Shown: positions 43,978 through 56,868 of the stretch, piece by piece | Layout of the letters: every line of letters begins with the position of its first letter | Position numbering within the stretch: position 1 is the first letter of the stretch | Origin: Gnetum montanum | Taxonomy: Eukaryota > Streptophyta > Gnetopsida > Gnetales > Gnetaceae | DNA length: 64,000 bases | Direction of reading: 5' to 3' | NCBI GenBank assembly: GCA_015680685.1 | Contig: MNCI01001065.1 | Location: forward strand, 963,448 to 1,027,447 | Translations under genes and position numbers: made by a program | The notes under the pieces: generated by a model | Databases searched by the model: none | The model's input: the letters and a program-made list of their open reading frames with translations, nothing else | Told to the model about the DNA's origin: nothing

Positions 43978-45330
43978 ATAGTGGATATGCTTAATCTTTC
44001 CATAGAGGAAAAAAGTGAGAGGTTTTCAAGTGACTCCTGCACCTAAACACTGTTATTGAGGTTGTTGCTAAGATCTGCCACCATTAGTTCTCTTGGCTTA
44101 CTTGGATCCATGAGGCTTATCCTTGGGAGAAAAATTTCTCTTGTGGACTTGGTTATGATGTGTAGTCTCAACATGCTAATTTTTCTTTAGAACTATCACT
44201 TGAACTCATGCATCTTTGTACATCTAGAAATGAAGAGTAAGAAGATGATCATTGATCAACACATATTGAGGATTGTTGAACTTAAAAGGGCCGATGAATG
44301 AATTCCCCTAATTAAAATTTTCAGCCACAAATATCACAACCAAATTTAATGTGGTTTCCCATCTTGGGTAGTCCACACTTGGAGGGTAGATCACTTACAT
44401 ACCTTCATACTTTATTCCTCTCAAAATGTGGTTTGAAGGGTACCACACCCTGTATAGCTCTAAGCTCCACTCTAGAGTGAGTCAATGCCATGTATCCACT
44501 CAACTTTGTAAGGGCCTGACAAGCTTAGAATGTAATTTTAAAGATCCCACAACCTTTACAACTCGAGCTCTACTCCACAATGTTGTGGCACTACACTAAC
44601 ACTCAATCCCATAGGATCCTAACGCTCAATTACAAGAAATGGATGCAACTAATTTGGCTAATTTTCGTACTTTGACCACTTACAATAGTACAAAAGATAT
44701 AATAATGAGGTACAAGAATAATAGAATGATGTATATAATGATTACTTGATGTTGAAACTTTATAGTTTACAATATGTTTTCATTTCCCAAGAGAATGAAG
44801 TCTTCTTATAGCTTAGATGTTTCTAAAATCACCTCAAAATTCATGCAATGGCTATCTAATGATCACTAGAGACATCTTCTCTAAGATAAAGATGTATTTC
44901 TGTATTAAAATTCAATTCAAAAGAGACCTATTATCCATTAGAAATACATATTCTTCATAAGAAAGATATCTACTATTTTTGAAAGACGTCTTTGTCTAAG
45001 TAATCTTCAACTTGACCAAGACGTCTTCATCATCAAGGAGATCTCTTAGCTTGATGAAAGACATGTGCTATTTCTGGGAGACATCTTTCTATACTAATTT
45101 ATTCAATACCAAATCTTCCTTTTTATCACTAGAGTTGAGCTTTGAGGTCTTCATTTCTTGTTCATTCACTTCAACTTCTACATGCTTCCTTGAGACCTTG
45201 TAGATGTTCTTCTTCTTTGAGTTTTTCCTTTTATGTTAATATAAGTTCTTTCCCTACATACAACAACCACACAACCATCCTTTTTCTCCATTTTTCCTAA
45301 TGTTTTGACATACCAAAAGGTCAATAATCT
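43978..45330. other. Decayed repeat sequence, no gene seen; possible copia LTR at the right end
   Basis: No coding similarity is seen. On the minus strand, GAACATCACCAAAAAGGAGA followed by AGATTATTGACC (45319-45357) looks like a decayed copia polypurine tract (normally ...AAAGGGGGAGATTGTTGG) and LTR start, so an LTR may run leftwards from about 45328. Its other end is not visible. Confidence 0.35.
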
Positions 45331-46300
45331 TCTCCTTTTTGGTGATGTTCAAAACTTAAGAAGATGGATGATATAAACTAGTAAAGAAAAATAATAATAA
45401 GACATATAAATTCGTATGATAGCCAGGGACTAGAATAAAAGTGTTGAGATTCAAAGTAGTTTGTTACATGGAAGACAATGAAACAATCCAAAAATAAGAA
45501 TCATAGAGATAACTAAAGAAACACCATTAGTGTTGTTGGCACATTTTGGCCATTTAATGGAGCAGGCTTTGTTAGGTTGTGAAGCTAATCATATAACTAA
45601 CGTTCACCCTGATTTAAAAATTGCCAATATTTTATTGGATGAAGAATTTTTCAGAGGTGTTGGGTTGGTAGTTTAAAATATTTTTCTCTAATTGATTCAC
45701 TAGCAAATACAGTTTTTTTTTAAGACAATTGATCAATTGTTCAGAGTTCATGAAAATCTTCTACTAGCTATTTTAGTGCCAAAGAAGTATTCACTGGATC
45801 TACAAACATGTATTGATGCACAAGTCAAGAAGTGGGTTTAGTTAACCTCCATAAGGTATGGGAAGGTAATGAATGTAAGGCAACTTGTAGTCAGCTTAGA
45901 CAATCTCAATCCCAATTGTTGGCCAAGAAAAAGAAAATAGTGAAAAAAATGTATGACCAAATAATGGATTCAATAGTGTGAATGAAATGCATCAAAAGAA
46001 ATGTGAGTCTTGGTGGTGAAGTGGTGTGCTCTGGCCAAGCGCGCAATGATGAGTTTGTAAAGCCTAACTCTGAATAACACCCACCCTCTGCACCTGCATC
46101 TACACAAATTGTGGCACCACTCCAGTTTCAGACTAATGCTATTGCTGCTAGAAAGGCTCCTGCCAGGCCTTCGAGAAGCCAAGTTTTCAAGCTCCTTCTT
46201 CTCAGTCTCAGCCTCAGCCTCGACAATTGTTTCAAGCCTCCCACGCATAATAGCAGTAGCTGGAATAGCCGATTTCGCTGCCAGTGATCTGCTTTCTTTC
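45331..46300. other. Unassigned sequence
   Basis: A plus-strand stretch at 45500-45690 reads PLVLLAHFGHLMEQALLGCE and NVHPDLKIANILLDE before a stop, and 45780-45980 reads PKKYSLDLQTC in another frame. These look like worn coding sequence but I cannot name a family. Confidence 0.3.
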
Positions 46301-46339
46301 TCTGATTCGTTCACGCCTGCCCAAGATTTGATCCTCAGC

Positions 46340-46625
46340 GAAGCAAATCTGTCCTCCATTCTACTGAATTTTCACATGGATGTTGTGACCACAGAGGAAG
46401 AAAAGTAGGTTCATCCGCCTTTCCAGGCGAACAAAGACGAGCAAGGTAATATCTTCGTGCGAAGCTCTCAGGACATGAAGTGTGTCCCCACTCAGTACTT
46501 GGAACCCATTAGGAATCTCAAGAGCAAGGGTTTTGTTCCAAATGGAACTCTGCATCTTTCGTTTATTCCAGGCGAGGAGATTGGAGGCCATGACAAAGTT
46601 AAAAGGGCAGTTGATGTGCTCACGG
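46340..46625 (+). pseudogene. Aminoacylase-1-like (M20 family) pseudogene fragment
   Basis: One plus-strand frame reads LSSILLNFHMDVV, then (after a TAG where the family has Trp) VHPPFQANKDEQGNIF, SQDMKCVPTQYLE, LKSKGFVPNGTLHLSFIPGEE and IGGHD. These are the consecutive metal-binding and catalytic motifs of plant aminoacylase-1 / N-acyl-amino-acid amidohydrolase: H-x-D, the Asp of SQDMK and the EE of PGEEIGG. Aminoacylases remove acyl groups from N-acylated amino acids in the cytosol. Only about 90 of some 400 residues are present, with no intron between the three motifs. The flanks no longer align, so it is a broken fragment, possibly retrocopied or captured by a transposon. Confidence 0.75.
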
Positions 46626-47540
46626 CATGACAAGAAGATTTCTGGACATTATTCGATGGAGAGGAGAATAGAGCTGCTTCTCTCTTCAACGTTGTCGTGG
46701 TCAAACACGCAGGGTGTACCCATCTATCCACAATTAAATAAGATGGCATTTTGAATATGTTATTCAAAGGAGACTTGGTTAATGGTGGGTTTCCGTTATC
46801 GGTGCTTAGAAAGTTCAACCCCACGTTTAAAAAGATTTTTGATGCTGGCGATATACAACAAGAAAATAGGTTTAATCGAGGAGGCTAGACGCATCATTTC
46901 TACCATTCACGTCAGCCGCGATGGGCTGATCAACTTGCTGGAATGCTGACACTGTTGGTTTGAAGGTTGGGCCGCAGGAGTTCCAGGAGGATGTCATGAT
47001 CATGATGAATTTTTTCCCATCAGAGCCTAAAACCAATTTCAAGAATCCATGAAGAGATAAGGAGTGGTGCAGTGTCGTATAGGTTGCTATGATCGTGTGT
47101 GGGTTTCAGTAGAGAGTTCTTGTTTCACTATTTTGTGCGCAGTGCTGTGTTGGCTCATAACAAGCATGCAGTCTGGGGTGTGATCGATCTCTATGGCTTG
47201 GATCCAAGGTTACTGCTTTGGCCTAAGGGTCTATCGTAAGGCCAGAATCAATTGGAAACACGTTAGCAGTTTGGGTTACCTTATTAAATTTAGTTGAGAA
47301 ATATATCTATCCAATTGTTGGTACATTAACGTGGCTCTAATATTTTCTTTATTTAAAAAACCATACAACACTTATTTTGGGTTTTGATATAAATTATTTA
47401 ATTGCTGATGTAAGTTTAGCAACCCTTGGTTGTGTACCAAGTAAATATTTTATGATTTAAAAAGGGAATTTGTGCAACAATTGTTCAAAATCCCATGTGA
47501 ATTGAACACTTGTCAATTGAAATGGTGGTTATAACCACCA
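46626..47540. other. Unassigned sequence right of the aminoacylase fragment
   Basis: Short readable stretches occur (for example FKGDLVNGGFPLSVLRKFNPT near 46760 and HKHAVWGVIDLYGLDPRLLL near 47170), but they do not continue the aminoacylase and I do not recognise them. Confidence 0.3.
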
Positions 47541-47624
47541 CCAAGGCCACTTGTCAACTACAACCTCTTTTTCTCCACAAAGGCCACTTGTCACCTACAA
47601 CTTGTTTATCTCCATGGTGACCAC

Positions 47625-47712
47625 TTGGCAACTGAATGAAGACACTTGGCAACTGAGTGAAGATACTTGGCAACTACATAAAGACACTTGGAAACTACAT
47701 GGGACACGTGTC
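47625..47712 (+). repeat. 21-bp tandem repeat
   Basis: Four units of ACTTGGCAACT(G/A)(A/C)(A/G)TGAAGAC. The word CCACTTGTCAACTACAACCT and relatives also occur just upstream (47540-47620). Confidence 0.85.
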
Positions 47713-48840
47713 AGATGCAGCATTTTTATCTCTTTTGTGGTTGAAACCACCCAAAAATTGTTGTAACTTACCTAACTTGTTGGGCAAGTAACCTCCTAAC
47801 TTTTTGGGCAAGTAATCTACTAATTGGTTGGCCAGGTTACTTGGGAGAGAAGTTAGGTGAGATATTTTTGAATATGTAACTTCCTTACCTACCTTTGAAC
47901 CCTATAAAAAGGCTTCAAGGGTCAAGGAGGAAGATATTAGGACTTCTCACATCACACTTGGAGTCTTGGAAGATTTGTAAAGAAGATTTCTTGGAAGATG
48001 GCTTGCTAGAAGAAAGATTTCAACCTCTTTGTCATGGTCCTGTGAGTTATGCATTTCATTTTTTGTTTTGTTTAAATTGTTTAGCTAGTGGTTTAGATAG
48101 TATCATCCTTGGCAAGTAATTTTGGGATTTTTAGATTGCTCTTACTGTTCTTGTTGCCCGATAGAAATTTCTATTAAAATTTTGCCATAGAAGCGCTTGT
48201 GTTTAAAAGCCTTAAGAGCATTTTAGTAGTAAATTTCATTATTGTGCAACGTGTGGGAACTGCTATTGGGATTGTTGTAAGAGAGCCTCTGTTTGTAGTC
48301 ACGCCGTTGAACAATTCAGTAGTCGAGAGGGTTCAGAAAATCTTTGGTATTTTGATGGGACCAGAATAGCTTCTTTTTATCTTTAAAGTGAATTCTCGTG
48401 GTATTTCAATCAGAAATTGTCAAGTCTTTTAAAGGTTCTGTTTGAATGCAATCGTTGACATCTATTATCTAGTCAAAATGGAGTCTCATACGTGGTAGTT
48501 TACGCAACAATTTTTGGTAGCATAATAGGATTGTCTTGAAGATATTGCTTGTTTGAGCCTTGGAAGTTTGAACAATTCATAGATATTGAATTTGGGATAG
48601 CTTTATTGCGAAGTGTTTACTCGTGTCATTTTACCTTGTTTAAATATTTGAGGTCTACACAAATCTGCTTTCTTTTCTTTTCTGCTTATTTCCATCGAAT
48701 CTTGCTCTATTTCTAGTTTTCTTGTGGAACTATCTCTTTCTCTAGGGAAAATTAGGAGTAGATTGCGGAGTTGTGCTCAAATGTTTTTGCAAAATTTTAT
48801 TTGTTACAAGTAGGTATTATAAGCACTGTGTAGACTAGGC
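47713..48840. other. LTR-like noncoding sequence with a TATA box
   Basis: CCCTATAAAAAGGCTTCAAG (47901-47920) is a good plus-strand TATA context inside a noncoding stretch. The region may be U3/R/U5 of an LTR, but no terminal partner is visible in the window. Confidence 0.35.
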
Positions 48841-49109
48841 AGTTGAACAAAATAGGAAATTTTCAAGAACTCACAGTACTAGGCAAAGTTGGCTGAATCT
48901 CTTTAAAGTAAGTCATTTGTAGTTTACATACAACGCAATCGTTACATTTCTCACAACCACACGCCGCAACAGCACACACACATACTTACATTAACTACTG
49001 AGTTTATTTGGAGGTATCTGGGCCTTGGTGTTGCCAAAGACCAGCAGGCACCTAAATCCTATTCGAGGACACTCGTTGGCGGTCGCGTCCCAAACGGTCG
49101 CCAACAAGT
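48841..49109 (-). repeat. Young terminal repeat, left copy (inverted with respect to 63738-64000)
   Basis: Read on the minus strand from 49109 it begins TGTTGGCGACCGTTTGGGAC and matches 63738-64000 at roughly 94 % over about 262 bp by eye, to the window edge. The first 33 bp can fold: GTTGGCG pairs with CGCCAAC. CG dinucleotides are kept here, unlike in the surrounding elements, so this is the youngest sequence in the window. It is probably the end of an LTR. Confidence 0.8.
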
Positions 49110-49262
49110 GTATATCATATATCATCCACAATTGTCAATACAACCAACCATAAATCATCCATAACTATCCATACAATGACATCATCATACATAATCAACC
49201 ACATATGTGTAAGTCCAAAATAACCTATGTGAAACACCAAAACATTCTTCCCCTTTTTGAAC
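49110..49262 (-). repeat. LTR start with polypurine tract, copia-like, truncated
   Basis: On the minus strand GATGTTCAAAAAGGGGAAGA precedes TGTTTTGGTGTTTCAC. This is the usual copia arrangement of polypurine tract and LTR start. The LTR is cut at 49110 by the terminal repeat. Confidence 0.45.
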
Positions 49263-49299
49263 ATCAACAAAAAGAAGAGAGAAAAAGATTACCCAAGAT

Positions 49300-49860
49300 G
49301 CCTAATCACTAACCTTATTTGCATCATCAGACTTAGATCCCTCTATTACTTAGGATGGAGGATAAGTCTCCTCCTCATTGTCATTACTACTAGTGCTAGG
49401 TTGGCTTAACCTCTGATCATCCTCATTAGATGACTCAATTTGTTGAATGGAAGCCCAGTGGGGATGAAGCTTCACTTGAAACCAAGATGAAATTGGTGGA
49501 TCTTGTTGAACTCAAGGCTATTGAGCTAGTATCCATTGGGATGTGGTCCCAAAGATACTCTCCATAGCCTACTAATCAAATGAGTTGGGAGCATCAACTA
49601 ATGAAGGAACTAAATGTATAGGTGGTGTATGATCATGATGCTTAGGCTACTACATGGGAACATGATGCTCCCCTTGGATATGAGTTGGTGGTTCCTTAGG
49701 CTTAGAGACTAACCCCATCCCTGAATCATGTGCTCAAGATGGTCTAACTAATGTAGAGTACCTTGGTGGGATAGGAATGTCCTCCTTACTATTTTAGATT
49801 TCTGAGAAGCTACCTACCTTCAAGCATCGGTAACATGCCTTTCCAATGGGACTCCCAAAA
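49300..49860 (-). pseudogene. Decayed Pro/Ser-rich reading frame
   Basis: A minus-strand frame with several stops reads IPIPPRYSTLVRPS, PKEPPTHIQGEHHVPM, HDHTPPIHLVPSLVDAPNS, SSWFQVKLHPHWASIQQIES and an acidic end SQPSTSSNDNEEE. It is a low-complexity C-terminal tail of unknown parent, perhaps belonging to the copia-like LTR at 49244 or to the 3' region of element F. Confidence 0.35.
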
Positions 49861-50319
49861 ATTTATTTTGTGCTCTTTTATTTTTTTAACTGTGTTAACC
49901 CTTGAAGGTAGTACTTATTTAACTATTACTTACATTTTTTGTTAGATCTACAAGGATATAATACAACCTTGGTAACATGATAGAACTTAAGATAATAATT
50001 CAAAAAGAATCTACAAGTTCCTTTAATGTCACATCCTTTACATTCTCACTTGGTTATTCACTTTTCTATCTAGGCATAATGATCACAAGTTTATTATTTA
50101 CATTCTCACTTAGTTGTATGATAGAAAGAATTCCATTATGGCCATGTTAAGAACCTACTATTGGAATGGATGGATGGGTGATGTGGGCTCACTATGCAAA
50201 TAATCAGTCTCTTATGACTTGATATCATAGAGAAATGTTCACCTTAATGGGCTACATCTTACCTTTATTTAAATGTGTTTTATTAATGATAAAAAATCAT
50301 TTACAAAGGATTTGAAACA

Positions 50320-50515
50320 AATTATAAAAGAAAATAAAAAAGATAGTAAAAATTAATAAAAAGTATAAAGAATGAAAAATGTTAAAGAGTTGAAAAATAT
50401 TTAATAATGTGAAAAATTGAAGAAATGAGAAAGTATAAAATAATGAGAAAAATGTGAAAGAATGTGAAAAATGAAAAGAATTGTAAAACAAAAAATAGAA
50501 AAATTAGTAAGGTAC
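50320..50515 (+). repeat. A-rich low-complexity repeat
   Basis: Imperfect units GAAAAATGTGAAAGAATG recur over about 190 bp. Frames in it are artefacts of the repeat. Confidence 0.7.
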
Positions 50516-50569
50516 CTATATTTTTAAATGGACACTCCCCTGACTATTATGAAGATTAGGGAAATGGAA

Positions 50570-53500
50570 GATAGAACAAGTGGAAGACTAGTGAGTAGGT
50601 TGGATAGATTCCTTTGAGTAGTCATAGTATGGTTTGACTTGCTAGATATTGATAAGGATAAGCTTATGTGGGCTAGATGGGTGATGAACATGTAAGGCAC
50701 TAGATGGATAAGTGACATGTATTATGTATGGTCCCTCCCAAAGTGTCTAAAATTTAGCCTTTTGGGGTAAATGACTAGGATTGTAATAGAGGACCTTCTC
50801 GTCTAGTTGTATGGTTACATTTCTTATTAGTGAATTGTGCCTAAGTTTGGAATAGTGCTTGTGGAATTTACTATCCATAAGTGCTACTTTCTATTTTCAT
50901 TTAAAATATTTAGATTCATTAGAATTTACTTTTATGCTAAAATCAAATCAAGGTCATGTTCATTAGCAGTAGCTAAAGTGTGAAGCTCTACTTGGATTGG
51001 AAGTGTCAGCAACTTTTCATAGACTAACTCATATGGGTTGTACCATACAGGTAATTTCCATGATGTTCTATAGGCTCATAGAGCATTGTTTGATTTCATA
51101 CTCCAATCACATTTGAACCTACTAATCTTCCTAACAAGTATTTTAGTAATTTCGCAGTTAGTAACTTTAGCTTGACCATTTTCTTGGGGATGATATTGTG
51201 TTGTTAATTTATGGTTAATCCCAAGTTGTTGCATGAGTTTCTTAAAGGTAGCATTAGTGAAGTGGATTCCATTATTTGATATTAGGATTCTAGGTACTCT
51301 AAATTGATTCACCACATGTTGAAAAAACTTGGTAGCTATTTTTATGATACAGACCTTTATTGCTATGGTATTTACCCACTTTGTACAATAATCCATAGTC
51401 ACAATAATGTATGCTTTTCTATTTGACATTGGTTGAATGGACACCATAAAATCAATTTTCCAAATATTAAAATGATTTAATGGCTATATCCAATCTTCTG
51501 ATACTTCATGTATAGTCATAATTCCTCCATCTCTTTGGCAATGTTCATATGATTGAACAAAGATGTCAGAATCTCTAAAAAGAGTAGGCCAAAGGTAGAT
51601 TTCCATCAATAATTTAACTGTTGGTCTACACCCTGCATAATGGTCACCACATAAACCTTCATGGGCTTCTTGTAACACTCTTTGCTGGTCATGATGAAGC
51701 ACACACCATCTAACAAGCCCATTTGCACACATTTTATATAGGTTTCCAATTATTTCCATGTATTGTTTAGCTTTGTGAAGGGATTTTTCATGTTGTTTTC
51801 TATTCCATTCAATAGGAAGCTCTTATGTGATGAGATACATCATGTACTCTACGGTCCATAGTTTTTTTGTTGAATTCATAGCCTTTGTTGTTCTAGTAAA
51901 GGGCCTCATTGGGAAGTTGGTCTGATAAGGGTTCTACTCGATTGTCTACATCCCATTTCAACCATGATAAATGATCATCTACAACATTTTTTATCCCTTT
52001 TTTATTAATCATTATGATGTTAAACTCTTAAACAATCAAAATTCATCTTCTCACTTTAGGACTAACTGTTGGCTTGTTCATTAAAAATTGGATGGAACTA
52101 TGGTCAACGTGAACATAGATTTGGTAGTCAAGCACATAATGTCTAAATTTCTCACGTACATACACCATGGCCATCAACTCCTTTTTCAATTGTGGTGTAG
52201 TTTAGTTGTACTCTAGTGATTCTCCTACTTGCATAGTGTATGTAGTATGGTTTCTTTTGATCATCAAGGTGTGTTAGTATTATGCCAAGTGCATAGTTAG
52301 AGGCATCAATCATGATATGAAAAGGCCTTGATCACTTTGGAGCTTGGAGGATTGGTATCTCAACTAACTTCTACTTCAAAGTTTCAAATGCCTTTTCACA
52401 TGACCGAATCCACTCAAAAAGTGCATCCTTCTTTGTGAGTTATACCAATAGTTTGGCTATTTTCAAGAAATTTTCAATAAATCTTCTATAGTAGCCCATA
52501 TGGCTGAAAAACGATCTTACATATTTTACTATTTGTGACTTTTGAGTGATGTTTTAGATGACTTTGATTTTTGTAGGATCTACCTATATACCTATTTGGA
52601 AGATTTTATGTCCTAGTACTAAACCTTCTTGGACCATGAGATGGCCATTTTTCTAATTGAGCGTTAGATTAGTTTCAACAATATTTTAAGTACTTTCTCT
52701 AACTGGTCCAGGGCTTGTTTGAAATCTAGCCCATATGTGAAGAAATCATCCATGAAAACTTCAACACCATTACCTATATGATTTTGGAAGATGCCTAAAA
52801 CTATTCTTTGGAAGATTACTAACACATAGCATAGACTGAAAGGCATATGTTTGTACATAAACATTCCCTATGGACTAGTGAATGTGGTTTTCTCTTGGTC
52901 CTCGTGTGTAATGCGAATTTGATTGTATCCATTGTAGCCATCCAAAAAAACTATAGTACTCATGTCATGAAATTGCATCTAGGACTTGAGCAATAAATGA
53001 TAATGGGAAATGATCCTAAAATGTGGCTGAATTCAATAGCCAGAAGTTGATGTAGATGTGCTATTTGCCTTCCTTCTTTGGAACTATCACCAAAGGGCTG
53101 ATCCATTCACTATCTACAATTGGATAAATGAATTTTTCCTTTAGCAACTTTTCCAATTATTGCTTGACTACCTCCTTATGTTTAGGATTAAGTCTTCATT
53201 GAGGTTAGCATTTTGGTTTGATTGTAAGATTAGTGTAGATTCAGTGTTGGAAAATTCATGGATCTATTTCTATGATCTCATCATAAGACTAGGTGAATGG
53301 TATAGGCCATCTATTGAGCACTTCCAATAATTTTTCTTTTTGTTCCTTGTCTAGGTTTATGTTGATAATTACTGACTTCTTGTTATTTAGAAATGCATAT
53401 TCTAATGTTTCTTGTATGACTTTTAATTCTAGTAGTAGTTCCATTGTGTCTAGGATTTCCAAGTATCCCTATTCTATTTCTTCTTCTTAATTATTTTGAG

Positions 53501-54130
53501 GATAAGAGTGTATTTTTCCTAGTTGTTCCAACTTATCTATTTCTATCATGTAGATACTAATGATCTATTCTTCTGGTTCCATGTACTTATCAAATGAGGT
53601 TTTTTCACTAGGAATTAGCCACTAGGTGCCCTCTAGTTGTGTGGTTGCTACATATAGGAAATTTTGCATACAACTTGTTTCTACACATTGATTGCATGCA
53701 TTAGTGCCTTTTCATTCAATGGCCTAAATTTTTTGCACCCAATTACACCCATGATCGTTGTATGTGATACATGGAACCTTTCATTTATCTATGATTCTAG
53801 CTTCATCTTCCTTGGAAATCTCTAAGGATAAATCATGAATTCCAAGCTTAGCATCCACAGCGCTAAGCCAGTCTCTTCCCATGATAATTGGGAATTCTTC
53901 CTTGTTTTTCCCCACATGGAGAATTGGTAGGATAGGATCATCCATTGATGGTGGTAATCACATCATCTACCTATCCAAGCAGATCTGTGATTAACTGGTT
54001 TGCAAGATCTAAATCGTGGTTACTTTTCTTTAGTGGTGGGAGGTTACAAGCTTGGTACATGTCTTGAGATATCAATTTTACTCTAGACCTAGAATCTAAT
54101 AAAGCTTTTCATGATTTTTGTCTTGCTATT
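50570..54130 (-). pseudogene. Element F (Athila-like) protease-RT-RNase H-integrase
   Basis: On the minus strand: protease (ALLDSRSRVKLIS for the active-site region; PIIMGRDWLSAVDAKLGI, 54130-53830), RT (RLNPKHKEVVKQ, EKFIYPIVDSEWISPLVIVP, about 53170-52560, with the catalytic motif FMDD near 52755), RNase H (RPFHIMIDASNYALGIIL, YASRRITRVQLNYTTIEK, 52450-52160), zinc-binding region (EAHEGLCGDHYAGC...CQRDGG, 51680-51520), integrase core (TMDYCTKWV, SNNGIHFTNATF, QENGQAKVTN; Asp and Glu positions kept or conservatively changed) and a C-terminal WEGPYI segment ending about 50570. There is no second RNase H, and RNase H is linked to integrase without a chromodomain. The best fit is Athila-type. 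Many stops. Confidence 0.75.
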
Positions 54131-54149
54131 TGGAGATAAATCAAGTGAC

Positions 54150-56750
54150 TTTCTAGATTAGTTCTTTTCTGTGAAAGAGCCCCTTGATCCAATGGGTTAT
54201 TTTTTGTGTGAGCATGGTAGTTGTGATGTTTGAACCTAATGAAGTTGGAGGCTTATTACATTGGAAATGACTTGATGTGGATTGGGTGGAGTTAAACATG
54301 TTTTCCATCTATTGAGTCTTCTCTGGACTTATTCTAAAGAATGGTCATTTCTTGGGTTGAGACTCATAAGTAACATTTCTCTCATGTGTATTGACTACCC
54401 TTGTAACACTTTTTGGTTTGGGTTATGGTGAAAAGTTCCCCTACATAACAAGAGGTGGAAATGGTGGCATAGGACTAAAATCTTTAGTAGAAGGTCCAAC
54501 TATTAGTGGATGCACATATGAGTTGCAATTAGTCCTTGGCAGTGTCAATATGTGATATTCTACTAAATAGTGTTGTGGGGTTTGAACAGTTGCACTATTA
54601 GGTGAGACTAGATGCTAGACATAGTATCCATAAGGATCAAGTTGTCAATATAGATACTATTGACATGGCAGTGGCATGGCCTATGATTGTAGCTACTACA
54701 ATTGCTAATGGTACGGCTCTTGCGATTGCGGTAAGGCTTCACCAGGATAGTACATTGGTTGAGGTTGTTATATGCAGTTACCTTGAGGATAAGGTAACTA
54801 TTTGGGCATTTGTTTTGAACAAATCATGGGTTAAGTATGTATGCCCTAGTTTCTTATAGATGTACCATGATTGGACAACATCCCTTACGATGTTCATACT
54901 AGCACATTGTGCAACCTTCATCATCTGTGGAGTTGGTGCCTAAGTGTCCAGCTACTAAAGAAACTTTTTCCTTTTTTTCTAAATTCCCTCTTCTTCTTTT
55001 TATCTTTGCCTCTTTTGAGTGCTTTTTTTTGATTTCTCCTTTATAATATTTAGTACTATTATACATCATTCAACTACCAAATCCCACATTTTTTTCACAT
55101 GTGTTGCTACATTGACAACAAATTTCTGAATTAGTAGCATCTCTTTCCTAATGACTTGGTCTAAGGTTTCTTCTTCTTATGTTTTACAGAATCATACATT
55201 CCTTTTCCTAATGAATGGATCATTTTTGTATTGTTTAGGTGATTCTCTTTTTCTAATTTCTCTTTCTTCTTTTACCACTTGATCAATCAGTCTTTGAATC
55301 TAATGGACGGTTAATTCTAATAGTGTTCCTTGGGCATAAACCCCAAGGGTTTCTCTTGTTTTGTTTCTTAGACTGTCTATGATGTGCCTTAGCTGTTATT
55401 TTGATGAAAATCCATGGCCTAGGCATATTTGTAATAGTGAATAATATCTATCCATTGTTGCATCAAGGGTCTCCTAAGTCCCTTGTTTACAATTCTGGAT
55501 TTTTTTCTTAGATTTGACACTTGTGAATAGGTTTGATATTTATCATTAAATATTTCAAGCATAGTACTCTAGTGTCTAATGGATTTAGGTTCCACTTACC
55601 TGTACTAGCTTTCTACTTCCTTCACAAGTGTTCTAGAAAATAGCTTTAATGTTTGCCAATCACTCTTTATGTTTTGAATGGCACATGCATTGTGAAATGC
55701 TTGAAGGTGATGCTGAGGATCAGTGCTATAACCTACTTCAAATCGGAGCATGTTATTCATATCTACTATTTTGATTCAACTATCTTTCATGTGTCTGGTT
55801 GGTATGTAGACTATTTCTTGGATGTTAATCATGCTTTAATTTTCCATAAGGTGTTCATAATCATGATTAGGTTCATAGCCTCTATGGTAGTGGTGACTCG
55901 TTCTATGCTTGTGCTTCTCTTGATTCTCTTTTCTCTCTATATGCCTTCTTCTTTTATACTCATCATCTTCTAAATTAGAATGTCTTGAGTATTGATCATG
56001 ATGAACATGACCTCTTCTCTTTTTCCTATCAAAGTCTCAATACTTTTGCTATCTTCTATCATAGTCCTATGATGATCATGATGAAGTAAAGGAGGTAATA
56101 GGAGAATGGTACGGGTTGGTTCTTCTTTCATGGCTGTTGTGAGTTTCCTTGTAAAAATTAACAGGATCCCTTGACCTAGAGTCTTTCTTGTATCTTGAGT
56201 CAGTAGCTTCTCCCTTGTTTGTCTCTACTAGAGTAGAGTGAAGTTGGGCTTTGACAGGTTCCTCTAGTATGATGATAGGTATCTTTGATGGCTCCTCATG
56301 ATTCTAGTGGATTTGTTCCAAAATGAATTGATAAACATCAAGCTCTTCTATGACAAAAAATGTGTTAGCTTGCTTTCCTTTGGTATGAACATTTTTGACC
56401 TCCATAGCAGCATCTCTCTTTATCTACCCCGTTGTAGGTTTATAGGGTCTAGTCATGTGTTAAGTCACATGATACCCTTCTTGAATCTAGTCTAAGTGCA
56501 TTTCCCTTGAATTAGTTTGTAGCATGTTTAGTGTTGCACGTTCGAGAGGTAGGACTATGTTGCCTTGCATGTATCTCCATCTCATTTGTTTATCTTGATG
56601 GAATATGAAGGTAAAGTTTAGATGGTATGGATCAATGTAAGAATGAGTAATACATGTTTGTATTGGCACTCCCTAGTCCTCTTCATTAACAATTCTGTCA
56701 CTACTCCTTATTTCCTTGGCAAATGATAGTTGATCATTATGTGAAGCCAT
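54150..56750 (-). pseudogene. Element F gag
   Basis: The ATG at 56750 starts MASHNDQLSFAKEIRSDRIV. A long N-terminal part with a His/Arg/Asp-rich hydrophilic stretch (about 56.1-55.9 kb) is followed by the capsid-like region (MNNMLRFEVGYSTDPQHHLQ, ACAIQNIKSDWQTLKLFSRT, STMLEIFNDKYQ, about 55.77-55.5 kb), then a Lys/Arg-rich region (about 55 kb). It would form the particle. Stops and frame changes are frequent. It is followed directly by the protease. Confidence 0.65.
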
Positions 56751-56868
56751 GTTATCATTTTTAATGGTTTGTGTTATGTGTGCTTTATATTAAGGTTGTG
56801 AAGATTAAAGTTAGGTTATGATACAATAAACTTTGAAAAATTAATTACTTAGTATATCATTGACTTAT

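Noticed and set aside
46109-46339. Upstream extension of the aminoacylase frame
   Set aside because: The frame is open but the predicted peptide shows no similarity to the enzyme's N-terminus before LSSILLN; kept out of the pseudogene call.
46361-46824. Minus-strand frames over the aminoacylase fragment
   Set aside because: The plus strand carries the recognisable catalytic motifs; the minus-strand frames are shadows.
48841-49109. Reading the TTGGCGACCGTTTGGGAC terminus as a primer binding site
   Set aside because: It does not fit any plant tRNA 3' end I can recall, and no LTR end (CA) precedes it; a terminus of an LTR or inverted repeat fits better.
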